64,000 nucleotides of DNA, taken from positions 160,677,501 to 160,741,500 of the forward strand of contig CM060833.1 of the NCBI GenBank assembly GCA_030762175.1, written 5' to 3'. Positions 43,337-58,300 of this stretch are shown here, in pieces. Below the pieces are notes generated by a model, which was not told the DNA's origin, searched no databases, and was given only the letters and a program-made list of their open reading frames with translations. Position 1 is the first letter of the stretch. Each line of letters begins with the position of its first letter. The stretch comes from Metallyticus violacea (lineage: Eukaryota > Arthropoda > Insecta > Mantodea > Metallyticidae). The position numbers and the translations under genes are program-made.

Positions 43337-46300
43337 CTGAAAACATTACAATAAAAGCATGCACATTTTATAATTTGCTTCTGCCAACTATTGCCATTGT
43401 CAAGACTACTACCATCATGTAAATATTCTGAATAAAACTGAAAGGTTCCTATGGCTAATTTTTCATGTAAAAGTCACACTTTTTAGCACATGTTGAACTA
43501 TGCTTGCATTTATTTCATAATTTTATAAGTATTTTGCATTAAATGAAAATAACTGGATAATTTTAAGAAAGCTCTGTTATTAAGCATGGCTTCATGATTT
43601 ATGAGCCATCAGGTGTATAAAAGATGATCTTTTGGATCTGGTGCTAATGATAACTATGGAGACAAGGGTGGCCAGAAATTTGACTTCCATACGTCTGACA
43701 TTGGCTGATAATCTTGAAATCCTGTTTTAATATAAAAAAATTTATATAGAGAATTTGTTAGAATATCTGAAAATAAGTATAAGAAAGATGCTGATGCAGA
43801 GAATAAATGCCTGAAAAATTAAGATACTAAGGAAAGTATTTGGAAACTCATAATTGATTAGAAATGTTAATGATCAATTAGAGGAGAATTAAGTGAATAA
43901 ACTGTATTTACGAAGCTGTAAACAATGGAATAGTAATATACCCTACTTTAATATATTCAGCCTGTTCATAACCGCCTGTGGTGTCTCAGTAGTAAAAAGT
44001 AGTATACAATTCACACATCACATGCACTGAAAAAAAAAAAATTGCTTCCGTCATTAGCTGTTGACTAGCAGCTGGATCCCAAGATGCTTTTGTGGCGGTC
44101 TCTGATGGTTCTAATAGGAACTTGCTAAATTTGTCCATGAGTGGGAAATCAAAAATCATCAAGATTATCTTATTTTTTAAGATAAAAATCTTTTCCCAAG
44201 TGGATAGTTCTGTTGGTTTGTGAAGTCCTTTTAGCAGCCAGGTCTCTGGTTTAATTTTATGATTAGTGGTTCAAAAGTGAGCTGCTACTGCTGATTTATC
44301 ACTCTGTTTAAAATGAATATTCCAAAAGTGTTCTTTCCTCCGAATTTTCAAATTTCTCTTAGTTTTTCCAATGTATCTCTGGTTATAATCCGCACATTTG
44401 ATTTCATAAACTCCTGCTTTCTGTTCTATTGGTATGGTGTCTTTTACTGTGCAACCTAATAAATTTGTTACATTATATTCGTTCTTTGGGGCTAACATTA
44501 TACCTTGTTCTTTGAATATCCTCTTAAATTTATTGTAGAAAGTTGGATGGTACATGAAGCTTTTGAATTTGTACCTTTTCTTGATGTTCTTCAATGTGGA
44601 AATCTCTCTTATAAACCTTTGTCTTTTAACTTCATTGATCATTTTTATTGCTGTGTCTTTGTTGAAACCATTGGTTATTGCCATCTTAATTATCTGTTGG
44701 TATTCCAATTTGTACTCTGTTTCTGTGAGTGGGATATTAATCTGTATGCTCTGAAACACTGCATATTTTTGTGGAGTGGGGCTATAACTATTATTTTTCG
44801 TGTAATTTTCTGTGTGTGTGTTTCTTTTCTATGAATTCCAAAGTTCAAACTTTGTTTTCTTATGATTTTTAAACCTAGGAATGGGAGCCACCATTTCTCT
44901 CTTCTTCTATGGAAAACTATAGATTTATGTTGTAGATTAAGAAGTCTCAGAGCATTTTGGTATTATTGCAAATATGTCTTCTAAATACCTATAATATATC
45001 TTGAAAATTAAAAGGAAGGCTTTGGTGATATGTATTCAAAGGAGCTTACGAATAAATCCACTAGAAACAGAGACAAAGGGTTTCCCATAGCTAGGCCTGA
45101 AACTTGTTAGAAATATCTTTGGCTGAAACTGAAGAAATTTTGTTGAATGCAAATATTAATAAGCTTCAGTAAGTCCTCTAGTTCTTCATTTTGTAAATAT
45201 ACTGAGGTTAACCATTTCTTTAACATTTGCACAATATACTCTATTGGTATGCTTGGGAATAAGGCTTTTACGTCAAATGATTATATATTGTAAGCAATTG
45301 AAGTAATGGAGCCAACTGGTATGGGAAGAGGATTGGAACTTATTTGAGGGAGAATTTTTAATAAGGAAGATATTATGAATCAAAGGAGATAAAAATATAA
45401 AAATGATTGGAGAATACTTGGGAAAAGTTAGGGATAAATGGTGGAAGAAGATTAAAAGTAGTGAGGAAAAGAGAATATGGATATAAAGGATTAGTAAAAA
45501 TTCTTTTATTAGAATAAGAATGGAAGTGATGAAAGTGATTATGGTTTGGTCTCCAATATATCAACAACCTGGAGTTATAATGTATTGGGACTGGAAACAG
45601 TTTAGGCAGTAACTTTTGAGTAGATGTAAGATATAGATAATTAAAGGGAGATTACATGGGCAAAGTTAGGGATAAATAGTGGAGGAAGAGAATTTGGATA
45701 TAGAGGATTAGTAAAAAAATTTATTATTAGAATAAGATGGAAGTGATGAAATTGATTATAGTTCAGTTTCCAATATATTAACAACTTGGAAATTATGATG
45801 TATTAGGACTGGAAACAGTTCAGGTAGGGAACTTTTGAGTAGGCTGTAAGATGTAGAGTATATTACTGTTTCATAATATAATTAATGCTAAATAAATAAA
45901 TAAATATAGTGCTGGTTGGCAACATAATTAGAATTTAATAAATAGTATTTGTTAATTGTAAAATAATGGAACTAGGTTAACTGTAAATGTTGTTTGTGTT
46001 TGTTGGAAACAAATTCATATATAATATAAATGAAAAATAAAAATAAAGTAACACTATTAACAATGTAACAAATTAACAGTAATAATAAAAGTAGATAAGG
46101 ATAAAACACCTAGATAAAGTCACACTTGAAATTGCTATATTTCAAACTACTGGAGTTCTTCTATGGCAAGAAGCTAGACAAGTGAAGGTGATAAAAGTAA
46201 ATATTCAGTATCGAAGGTAACGTTATGCATGGAAACAGATGAAATAGAAATGAGAGTGTGGGAGGAAAAAAATTAATATGTAAGGTTTAAACCAAGTGGC

Positions 46301-49300
46301 ATAGGCACTTTATGTAAAAATATAGCTGCCATTTCTCTATCTCTGAGTAAACTTTCAGAGCATTGTGTAGGTAACGCATCAATAAGTGTTAGATTAAAAG
46401 CATCCTCAAAATCCTTACAGTGAGATAAGGCAACCGGCAAGGGAGACTTGGTTTTAACAGAACATCTATGATTGTTCATACGTAGTGAAACAACAGTAGA
46501 AGTTAAACCAATATAAAATGCTTTACAAAGCTTACAAGATAACATATATACAACGTGCTTGGAAGAACAGGTAGCAAATGAAGAAATGTTAAATTCTTTG
46601 GATAAATTAGGGCTGTGGAATGAATTGCATGGCATAATTAGGGCACAGGTTTTACATTTAGGACGCTGGCAAGCATTTGAGCCAGCAAAGGGATGTGGTA
46701 AATTCGGAGGGATGTGGTAAATTCGGGTTACGGCGAAATAACTTTAAGGTTAGGGGGTGTTCTGAAAGTAAGGCAGGGTACAAATTTAGAAAAAATCATT
46801 TAAAGATGGATGCATTAACAAAGTATCGTGACATTTTTTCAAAATAGATCTGATGCTTTCAATTCCAGGCACATAAGTAGTAAAAAGGTTAATGAAGTTC
46901 TTGTTAGAAGTTTTAGGTTTGCATTGGAAAGTTTTGTGCGCTGGAATTATATGGGATTTTGAAAGAGCGGAAGGATAATTTTGGTCTTAGAACTTCTGAG
47001 CTAGGTTTTTAATATACTATACTTTATATATACTATATAAAGTTGTTACAAAGACGATGATCATGGATTGAAAGAGAAAAAGGAATAGATCTTTTGATAT
47101 GCAAGGGATGACAGCTATCAAAATGAAGATACTGTTGTAAATTGGTAGGCTTACTGTGCACAGATGTAAGAAAAGAGTCATTGTGTAAAGAAATATCAAT
47201 ATCTAGGAAAGTAGCAGCATTGGGAGAGACAGAAGAAGTGAACTTAACTGAAAATTTGGAGTTAAGATTAGTAAGGAACTGATCAAGAGATTCTGAGCCA
47301 TGAGTCCAAAGCACGAATATATCATCAATATATCTCAGCCATAATAATGGTGCCAAAGGTTCTAACTTAAGAAATTCCTCCTCTAAGCGAGCCATAAAAA
47401 GATTGGCATTAGAAGGTACCATTCTGGTGCCCATCACAGTACCTCTAATTTGTAGATGTTTATTATGAAAATTAAACGCATTGCGAATGAGGACCAGATA
47501 AGCAAGATGACAAATGAAATCTGTGGATGGGGTATGAGGAGGTGCTTGAGAGTCCAAGAAATGTTTAACAGCAGCTAATCCTTCATGATGGGGAATGTTA
47601 GTATAGAGTGATGTCACATCGATAGTGGCCAGAAGTATATCAGAATGTGCCGAAGGGTCAACTTTCTTTAGTAAACTCAATAAATGGAAGGAACCTTTGA
47701 TATAGGATGACCTAGACATAACAAATGGCTGTAACCAACAATCTACTAGAAATACGTTCAGTGGGGGAATCGAAGCTGGCTACTATTGGGCAGCCTGGAC
47801 AGTTCTCTTTGAGAATTTTAGGGAGAAAATATATGGTGGGAGTACAAGGGACATGAGGAGTAATAAGAGTGATATCTTGGGAACTAAGTCCTTCAGCAGT
47901 ACCAGAAGAAGCAATAAAAGAAGCTATTTCTTCATTAAACTTGACTGTAGGGTTGGAAGACAATAGTTCATAATAAGTGACATTGTCAACAACTGATTAT
48001 GTACAATTTGCGGGTCATAATTTAATTTTAGTTCTGGGTGATTCCATTAGGACATTTCAGAATTAAGGTACTTTTACACAGCTGTAGAGCAAGTTTATGT
48101 GTTTTAAAAAGTTTACTGTGATTGTAGGAATTAAACAGTGTTTGTATAATGGAACAACCAAATGCACACTGAAAAAGCTCTGTCCTATGAGATGATCTTT
48201 GTGATTTTACAGTTTATGAGCAATGACGGTGATGATATGCCTTGAGAATATCTTCTCAAACAGATCTTCTAAAAAAATGTAGCTCTTGCATTGAAAAAAG
48301 ATTTCAACTCCTTTCAGTTTATAGTTACGCTAGTTTTCCAGAGTAAAATATTAAGTACACCAATATTGTTTCAAAATATTTACATGAAAAGTCCAATGAT
48401 TTATTGATGGTCACTGTAAAAACAAACTCAAAATAAAATGGGAGTTGCAGTAATTTTTGAGTATGTTTTTAAGGAAGAAAAGAAAATCTCAAATTCCTGG
48501 AAAATACACCCTATTTTCAAAACAAACAGCAATGCCAGGTTAAAAAGTTCTTAATGAATTGGCAGTTAACAAATGAATACAGCATGCAGAAGAACAGTTC
48601 TGAGTATTTGTTTTAACAGTTGCCTAGACATCATAATTCAGTAATTTAAGATACGTTTTGAAAGTATGAATGCCATCTCAGCTAATTCCCGCTGCTCCAG
48701 CCATTAAAATTCAGCACCTTAACTAAAAAAGGAAATGATTGAAAAAGCCAATACACTTTTCAAATATTATGCTCTAGATTTATCTCCTACTTTTACTCAG
48801 CAATCAATTAGTTTTCAATCCATTATGATGGAAAAGATTCATAAACTTTCAACAATAAAGGAACTGACCAAATTATTAACTGTTGAAAATCCTGCTATTA
48901 CCAGCAAAATTCATGATCTGTATTCTACAACTTTTCCTCATGTTACCTGTCACTACAGCAATGGCCAAGAGCTCATTAAGCTAAAACTAATAAAGATTTA
49001 ACCTGCAAAGTACAATGTCACACATGAGACTTGAGTTCATTATCTGTACTCTTCATTGAAAATAAAGAAAGCAGGAATATTGATATAAAGAAGGTTGCCA
49101 CTGAGTGCTTATTGACTAAGTAACAGTGCTTTGGAAAATTGTAAGGTAAGCATCTTGTAATTATTATTATTATTATTATTGTTGTTGTTGTTGTTGTTGC
49201 ATTTGGCATGCAAATGTAGTTATGAAAGACACGTAAACACAGAAATACTTGGCATGAACTGGTATTAGAAGCCATACTTTTATGCTTTCTTATTTATGCT

Positions 49301-52300
49301 GCTTAACTATGCATGTGGAGAGAAATTGAAAGTACTTTTAAGGAAAGTGGTTGAAAGTACTCAATAGTTTCTTCCAAATTATCTCTAGTTATATCACGAA
49401 CTGAAGTGTCTATAATTATGATAGAATGGTGATTGTCAATATATCCTACAGTATAATGATGAAATCGTACAGTTTCGGAGAAGGCACAGGTTCTCAACAG
49501 CAGTACTAGTAACTGGCATCAGTAGTCCATAATGGATAAACAACAGCATTTGAATGCAGTAAGGTGCAAACATTTAGATAGATATCTTAGGTGAGTAAGT
49601 AATACATTTCTTTGAATAACAATGTGTCTATATTTTACATATTCCTCCTAATACTAAAAGTAATATAGCAGGATGCACAAAAGACCTGGAATTGAATATA
49701 ACATAATGCTGATTTTGTACCATTAAAAAGAAAGCATTTTATGCTTTATTTCACTGCAACGTAAAACATTTTTATTATTATATTTATAATTGTTTCATCT
49801 TATCTTTAAAAGAACTTCATATCAAGGAGACCATGACTATATAATATCAGTCAGTGGAGCTTAGGCCTAATCTGGCAAGAAATTAGAATGTCTCCCAGAT
49901 TATTATAGTAAATTGTTCTTTTATAAGTATGTGAAAAAATATTTTACTTCATATTATTTTTTATTACTGTATATTTTGGAAGTAAAACTCTTGCACTTGT
50001 ATGTAATTTAACATTTTATCATGCTATAGTTGGTTTTGTTGACTTCAAGCAAAGTTAACCATTTTTGCACTAGTTCATAAATACCCTCTGCCAAAGAGGA
50101 GCCACAGCATGAAACATAACTCTTAAAAAATGAAACAGAAGGGATTAATATAGATAAGTATAATTAATTTACACTGAATACAAGTTTGCAGAAACAAGTC
50201 AGTTGGAAGGTTTAGCTAATAAGAATTTTTATACTGTCATGCATTCTGCCCTCTTTGGATTGGAATGCTGCCACTTAAAGCATACTTTTTTTTTTAAAAT
50301 ACAGGTGGATCATTATGGACTGAACATGTTTGAGCTCAAGTCAATCTTTTCCTGTTTTTCTACGCTTCTGTGGCCATTCTAGTATTAGAAGTAAATTCTT
50401 CTTACCTAGTCCCATATCCATTTTCTGGAATGCTAATAAATACTGTGCTAGTCTTCTCAATTACAACTCTTGTTGGTTGCAGGGCCCGCTGCTCCAGCTC
50501 AGGATCAGGAAGATGCCTGTCAATGAAACATATTTATGTCTTTAGCACATTTTCAAAAACAGCATTACATATCATTAGAACATATGAGAATAATGAATGG
50601 ATGGTAGAATCACTGACTTACACAAATGATGTTGGCTTGCACAGAGGGGAATGAGTCAGTAATACATAGTTGCTGAACTGATTACAGAAATATACCTCAT
50701 ATTTGCTATGCTTTGTTCCTATAATTCAACTTTGTTAATATGTAATAATCATTTGTTTCCCTATTTAATGCTGTTTACTCCTGAAAACAATATGCTAAAA
50801 ACTACAGTAGTAAAGGTAAATGATATAAATTTTAAAGTAACTACATAGACTGTCTCATTCACAAGTAATGTTTATAAAACATGTTCAAACCTTTATGTCT
50901 CAACCAACTCTTCAAGTCAAATCACCTACTCTGCATGCTTCAGTAGTGGCTGTAGAAAACAAACAAACAAAAACAAAAAATACTCATAATTCATGAGAGG
51001 AGGAGGGGGGAGTCATATTTGACAAGAGTAAAATATATGACTGTAAAAGAAAATAAATAAAATATGTCATAAAGTATTCCAAATGAATGACCTGGATAAG
51101 TATTCAATGAGAAAATTCTGTAATTACTTTATTGTTCAGAAATCTTAACAATCAGAAAACTACATGGGTGCCTCAAAAAGTTATATCTTTTAGAATGATA
51201 TAATAAGTAAACAAAGACAGCCTTTTAACTACACAAAGGTAAATAGTAAAATGAAAAACCCTCACAATATCACTAAACTGCCATGAAGTCTATGGCTCAG
51301 CTAGTTAGGGCATTACAGTATTTTTCAAGTGGGGAAGGGATTTGGCTGCAGCCAGTGAAACGTGAAAGTTTACAGAAAGTTGCCATATCACTTGTATCCC
51401 TCACCACTTCTCTCACTCTCTGTGTCACTTGTGCAAGCATCATCATGTTTATTATAACAGTTGTAGTTTCTTAAAAATACATGCACTTTCAAAATAAATC
51501 ATATCATTTACCGATATTCAATCCAATGAAAGTGCTAGAGCTCATTCAATATTGGTGTCCCTTTTACCACCACCATTATCATCATTGTCTTCATCAGTTA
51601 GCATCTTATCATTGTCATCATCAGAAGCTTGTCAATTTATTATTGGTTATAACATTCCGTTGCATCCTATTTTTTGCTAAAGTCATCTTCTTGCAATTTT
51701 TCAGCATGTCAAACAGGATTCTCAGTCCTTCTGCATCACATCTGTTTTTTCATTATGAGTCTTTCATATTAAATGTCCTATTTTATTTGCAACCCTCTGC
51801 TTTATTTGAGACCACACATTCCCAATTGGATTTCAATGATTGATAAGGTGGCAACTGAATTACCTCTTGCCCCCTTTCATTAGCCAGTTGATCAAGTTGT
51901 ACATTTTACACTGATTTTGAACAGTAAAACAAATTGCAAAAGTACATTTTTTGTTTCATTTACTAAAAACTGAATCCCCTTTTTTTGCAACCATTGAATG
52001 ATATAACCTTTTCCAGATGATGTATTTGGAATTTATTTACAGTAACCGGATGATAAGGGAATTTATCTATCATTTCTATACTTCCCTATTCTAAATAATT
52101 TAGGAAACCATTGAAAAACCATTTTTTAAACGTTGAAGCTTCATTTTTCCATGATAGAAGATGATTAGAACAAAATACCCATTTGCTTGTACAAAACCTG
52201 TTTTTACAGATTCTATATGACAAACAATAAGTCTGCTTCCTTCACCAAAAGGATACCTTCAGTCCACCATTATTACAAGAGTCTTGCCAAATGGATTTTT

Positions 52301-55300
52301 GAGTATGGTTTTGATTAATCCAAGTTTCATCTAAATAAAAGTTGATCATGTCATCAGAAATTCAAATTTGATGCATTGTGTGCAGGCATTTTAACCATGC
52401 TGCCACAATGTCACTCCTCTCCATTAAGAATTTACCTCCATCCTTGCCTTTATGTATTTGAAGCCTAAACTGCGCAATAATCTATAGGTAAATGGATTAG
52501 AGCCTTTGTAAGAAATATTGGTTTTTAAAATTTTGGTAATTTTGTCTATTGTTCGAAATTCATAAAAGCCCCAAACCCTTTGTACAACATCCTTGTAAGT
52601 CATTTAAATGTGGACCTCTCTTAGGGGAGTCCTTTATGTTTTCAAGGTGACAAAGCCACCAGAGAACTGGCAAGAGTCAGTCTTTTTACCTGAACACAGA
52701 TATGTGTGACACAGTATTTTTATTTACTCCACATACATTTGCTGTTATTGACAATTTTAAAATCAAGTTTTTGTCTCTCTTCTTTTTATGAATATTTAAA
52801 ATATGTGTATTATTTTTCAATTTCTAAAAGTTAAGCTCCCCCCCTCTATCTTGTTCCAATCTACAAAAAAACGATCTGTGCAAATTTTCAGCTCAATTGA
52901 ACAATTGCTTGGTGACCCTCAAACGGTTTGAAGTTCGAACATAGTATACACAACAATTAATTTGATACAAAAGTGGTATACTCTGCCGTATTTCAACCAT
53001 TTTCTTTATTATTCTTAGAGAAATTTATGTGTACATGCAGACAACCCCAGCAATTGTTTAAAACATTCGGAATAACATTTCCCAAAACTTAATTTAAAAA
53101 ATTCATGAAATAATATGATAAATTTAAGAATTTTTTTTATTAATTTTTTTACCACATAGAACTTCTATAAGAGAAATACTTTTTTTTAAACAATTTCTAT
53201 AGAATCAAAACATTTTGTATGAATGGACATTAAACATTATTTTTTCCAAAGAGAGGATTTAGTAGCAGTTGGTTATTTTTAATGGTCTCTGGGAATGATC
53301 TGTAAAACAAATTGTTTCTCAGTTCCATCTTTTGTGAGAATGTTGCAGTATTGCTGAATGAGTTTGACTCCTCTTTCTACAACGTCATTCATAACAACTA
53401 TCTTCTCAAACTTTTCAATTCCACTTTTATAAACAGGATCAACCTTCCAAGTTGAAGGGTCTTTGTCCAGGAATGATGCTGATAGAAAATCTCGTGAAGA
53501 ACTTTTTTGTACCAGGAGTTACAAAAGAAGATAATTCAATGTTTGTAAAGGGGAAAAAAAACCATTTTGGTGCAGAAAGTATTTCCTCGGTTGATTTTTT
53601 CTTCTTCCTCACTTTTATCTACTTCCAGTATAACTTAAGCCATATTTGCCTTAACTGCTATTGGAAATTGTCATTCAAATAAGGCTAGAGCCACAGTTTT
53701 GGGAATTAAGTATCAATCAGAGGTGGGTGGAAACTTTTTGTGCAGCAGCATTACTGATTTCTGGATCAATATCCTGACAATTAATGACTAGAACTGCAGG
53801 AAGGAAAAAGAAAATAGAAATCTTTTTGTGGAAATTACGAATAATCTCTTTGACATAATTATTTCATTCAGATGCTTTTGGACAGATGACAGTAATTTTC
53901 ACTATCATCACCACCATCACTTCTTGATGGTGGCTGCTTGATGTTGAATCATCAGTTTTTGATGTAGCATGCTGATGAGTAGCAATTACTTGCAGTTTCC
54001 ATTGCAGTGCACTTCAGTGCTCTTCTTTCTTTTGTTTTAGTTTTTGACCTACACCAACCATGCAGCATGGTCATCCTTTTTGGCACTGAAGCATTAAAAA
54101 AATTCTTATCCTCTTTTTCATCTGTCCAAAAGCATCTGAATTAGATATGTCAAAGAGATTGTCCATACTTTCTACAAAAAGATATCTTCTTTCTTTTTCT
54201 TGCTTGCAGTTCTAATGAATTTTTTTTTTTTTTAATTTTTCCACTCATCATAGAGTTTGAATAACTTATCTATGCTGTCAGTTCCTCTACTAGGAATTCA
54301 TGCTTTTTGCCATATAATGTAAACTTTTTGAATCACCAATGCTGCACTTTCTTTTGTTTTAAGATTTACATCTCTTACATCATAGAAAAAAATTGCTTAA
54401 AGCTTGCCAGTTCAAAGGTAGTTTGGCTCCGACAACTTGATTGGAGATGTAGCCAACAAGAGACACATTAAATTTCTTAACTTGTTGACAAACTACCTGA
54501 AGAACTGTTGCCATTTTACAAGTCAAGGAAAAATGTGTCGTGAAAGTCACTTTACTTACATTAGTACGGGTACTTGCAAAAACAGTAGTTCTCCAACAGT
54601 AATTGAAAAATCATTCACCAAAGACTTTTTAGTTACAAAATAAGACAATGAAGCACATATAATAAAATAATAATAATAATAAACGTTTATCTAATATATT
54701 TGAAAAAATTACTTTCTGGGCTAAAATTTCAAACCTTCATGAGGGATACCTCACAGTTGTTCGATTGAGTTGAAAATTTACATAGATCATTTTCTGTTGA
54801 TTAGAACAAGATAAAGGGGTGGGAGCAGCACAATTTTAATAATCACAAAAGTATCTATAGCTAAGGGCTATGTATATACATTAAAATCATCTTTGGCACC
54901 CTACTTCTTACTACTGCTCTTTTAGAACTATTGGTTTATTGTATGACATTATTAACACAGTCAAGCACTATTCACTTTCACTTCACTACTTAGACTGGCT
55001 GCTAGCAAATGAACTTCTGAGTAAGCAGAAAGAAAGATATAATTGATATTATTGTATGATTTAGTTGAACTACACACTCTTAATGCTTTACTTACTTGTC
55101 ATAATGTATAAAACTGATTTCAAGAACATTTGGTTCTCATCATCAGCTAAAACTCAGCTGTCGGATAATTCATTGAGCTGTGGGAATGTGTATTCTGCTC
55201 TGGTGGTGGTGTGATAAACTTGTAGTTTATATTTTCATCCCCGGCAGTGTTGAAGTTCATTAGACTGTCTTTATATTTGTGGATGTAGATTTTCTCCCAG

Positions 55301-58300
55301 GTTGGTAATTCCATAGGTCCTTGTACTGATTTTAATAATTTTGCTTTATTCACTATGTCATGATTTTGTATCCAAAAATGATATGCTACTGCTGATTTCT
55401 CTGTTTACTTGTATGCTAACAAAAATGTATCTTTTTATGTTCCTGAAATGTTCCTTTAACCATGTGCCTATGTTTCTCTTTGTTTTTCCAATGTAAATTT
55501 TAACATTCTGCACAATTTATTTTTTAAATACCTGCTCTTTTTCTCTTGTGGAATACTGTCATTAACATTGTCTATCAGTAAGTTTTTAACATTAAATCTA
55601 TTAACCGGTGCCAACTTGACATTAAAATCTTTAAGAATATTCTGAAATTTTTGTAGCCCATGGATGATATGTGAATTTTTTAAAATTTAGCTTATCTTTT
55701 CTTGCTGAAAGTGTTGTGGTTTCTTTGATATGTTTTTGTCTCTTGATTTCTGCACCTTTTTGTGTAATAGTTCTTTTTTAAAACCATTTTTAACCGGTTT
55801 CTTCTATTTGTTTGTATTCATTAAAATATTCTTCTTTGCTAATTTGTAAGTTAACTAGCTGATGATAACTGCATGTTTGTGCACTGTGGGGTTAAAACTG
55901 TTAGCTTTGATGTGATTATCTGCACGTGTATTTTTTCTGTATATTCCAAATTCCAGATATATTTGTTACAATGGTATTATGGCCTCACAAACTTATTATC
56001 AAAAGATGTTGCTGACATTGCTACTGTTGTGTTTATACCTAACAGATTCAATGCATTCATGCCATTAGTAATATGTATGTGTTGTCATCTTGTATATATT
56101 GGAAAGTCTCATAATAACACTGAGATAGTCAGCTATTGCACATATAAAATAAGAAAAGTAGTAAAATTGGATCTACTGAAGCCAAAAAAATGGTGTTTAT
56201 GTTTACATGCCCACAAAAATGTTCTCTGCTTGTCTTGTTAGGTAATTAATGTGATACACAAATATTTTGACCCACTGCTAGGGTCACTTATATTGACTCC
56301 AGATACATAGTAACAGCTAGACACAATAATGTAGCACTGCAAGCTGTTGGTTGGCTAGAGGCTGGAGGTCAATCCCTTTTCCATTTGAAAAATAATTTAG
56401 TGTGCAAATAACTACAAAAGCAGAGGAGACCAGCTCAAATTGTGCTTGTGACTTCTATGAAAGAAGGTTCAGAAAAAGATACAAAAGAAAAATTTTAATC
56501 AAGTTGCCAAAATGAGGTTTTCTTTGGGACTTTTCTTTACATGCCTGATAGCTTCAGATGCTGATGAACTCCATGCATTTACATCATAATTAGTTTATTT
56601 CATACATTGTACCAAAGGCCTTGGCATGGAACAATGGATAATTACCCCCATCCCCCAAAAAATCCCGTCTTGGTGGTCTAGTAACCATACTTGCCTCATA
56701 GACCTAAGGTTGCGGGGTCAAATTCGGTCAGGGTGAGTGGATTTTTTTCGGGCATAAAAATCTTAATTATGGCTTCCTTCATAAGGGAAGTAAAGCTGTG
56801 GGTCCCATTGTAGATTTACAACATGTAAAAGAATCTCAAGTCTGATAGAAGAGGCCTGTGAGCAAAATTTATCAGCCTTTTCACGCCCTGAATTTAATGG
56901 GATACTGAGGACCTGAGATATTAAAGAGCATCCTTAAACAAACCAAATAATTAAAAAAAAAAGAAAAGCTGCCTGCTATGAAAGACCAAACCAAACCAAA
57001 AAGCTACGTTTAACTAAAACTAGTTTCATATACAGGGTATAACATTAAGGTATGGCCAAACCTTTAGGATGCATTCCTCACACAAAGAAGAAAATATGTT
57101 TTATGGACATGGATCAGAAAATGCTTTATTTGCATGTTAGAACTCATGTTCTACAGCTTTTCTCATAGTACATTAATCAGTGGAAACAAATAGGAACAGA
57201 ACGTACCAGCATACCATATGAAACTCTTTCTTACATGAAATGTTCAAAATACCCTCTGCTAGCATTGATACATACATCATCCCACCATTGCAATTGAATC
57301 CCAGATGCACTGACATATTCCTGTAGAATTGCATATTGTTTCACAGCCTTCTACAATACGAGCACAAAGACTCTCTGCATGGCTCCACAAATAAAAGTGT
57401 AGTGGGTTTAGGTTCAGGAAAGAGGAGGCCAGGGAATTGGTCTACCTCTACCTATTCATGCCACTGTTATTTAAAAGCTGAGACACATTAACACAAATGA
57501 GGAAGAGCTCCATCATGAATTAAGTACAATCTGATCATGTTGAAAAGATGCCTCATCAGTGAACAGCACAGTTGCACTAAAATCAGATTTGACACCTTGT
57601 TGAATAAATCATTTGCAGAAATGTACCCATGCAGGAAAATCAGCTGCTGATAGTGCCTGTACATGCTGTAAATGGTATGGATACAGCACATTCACATGTA
57701 ACACTCTCCAGACAGCCATGGAGTCAATATTTTGTTGCAGCTAATTGTCTTACGTTGACACTAGGGTTGTGTTAACTGCATGAAGAATTGACTCTTCCAG
57801 TTGAGGTGTCCTCATCCTTCTAGGCCCCCCCCACCCCAAGTTGCTGGTAGCAGCCTTAAACATCCCATGGATCATTTGCTTCAAACATCTTCCTGTTCGG
57901 GTACCTTCATTGTGTAAATCTCTCCCAATGCAAAAGTTGAACAGCATGACCATTTCCATATGCTAATCCATACATCAAATGAACATCTGCCAACTCTGCA
58001 TTTGTGTACACTTCCATTGCTCTGTATTGTAAAGTTTGTGATGAACACTAGAAAACATTTACGTGCTTGCCAAGTCTGTAATGAACACTAAGTGATTGAT
58101 ATTATGTGTAGTGGTAAGGCAATGGATAAGTCACATGTCAACATTACCTTCATTCAAATGGAACAGAAAACACTGGCAGTGAACCTAAGAATTATAACTT
58201 AACCAGACGTAACCAAAAGGGCATTTTGAATATTTCATGCAAGAAAGGTTTCATGTGATATGCTAGTATGTTCTGTTTCTGTGTGTTTCACAAGATTAAT

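Noticed and set aside
44505..44834. 109-codon + strand frame
   Set aside because: Antisense to the PLE GIY-YIG and thumb region.
51481..51843. 120-codon + strand frame
   Set aside because: Overlaps the 3' part of the - strand transposase remnant and shows no motif of its own.
55873..56241. 122-codon + strand frame
   Set aside because: Its first part overlaps the PLE remnant in antisense and the rest has no recognisable motif or splice context.
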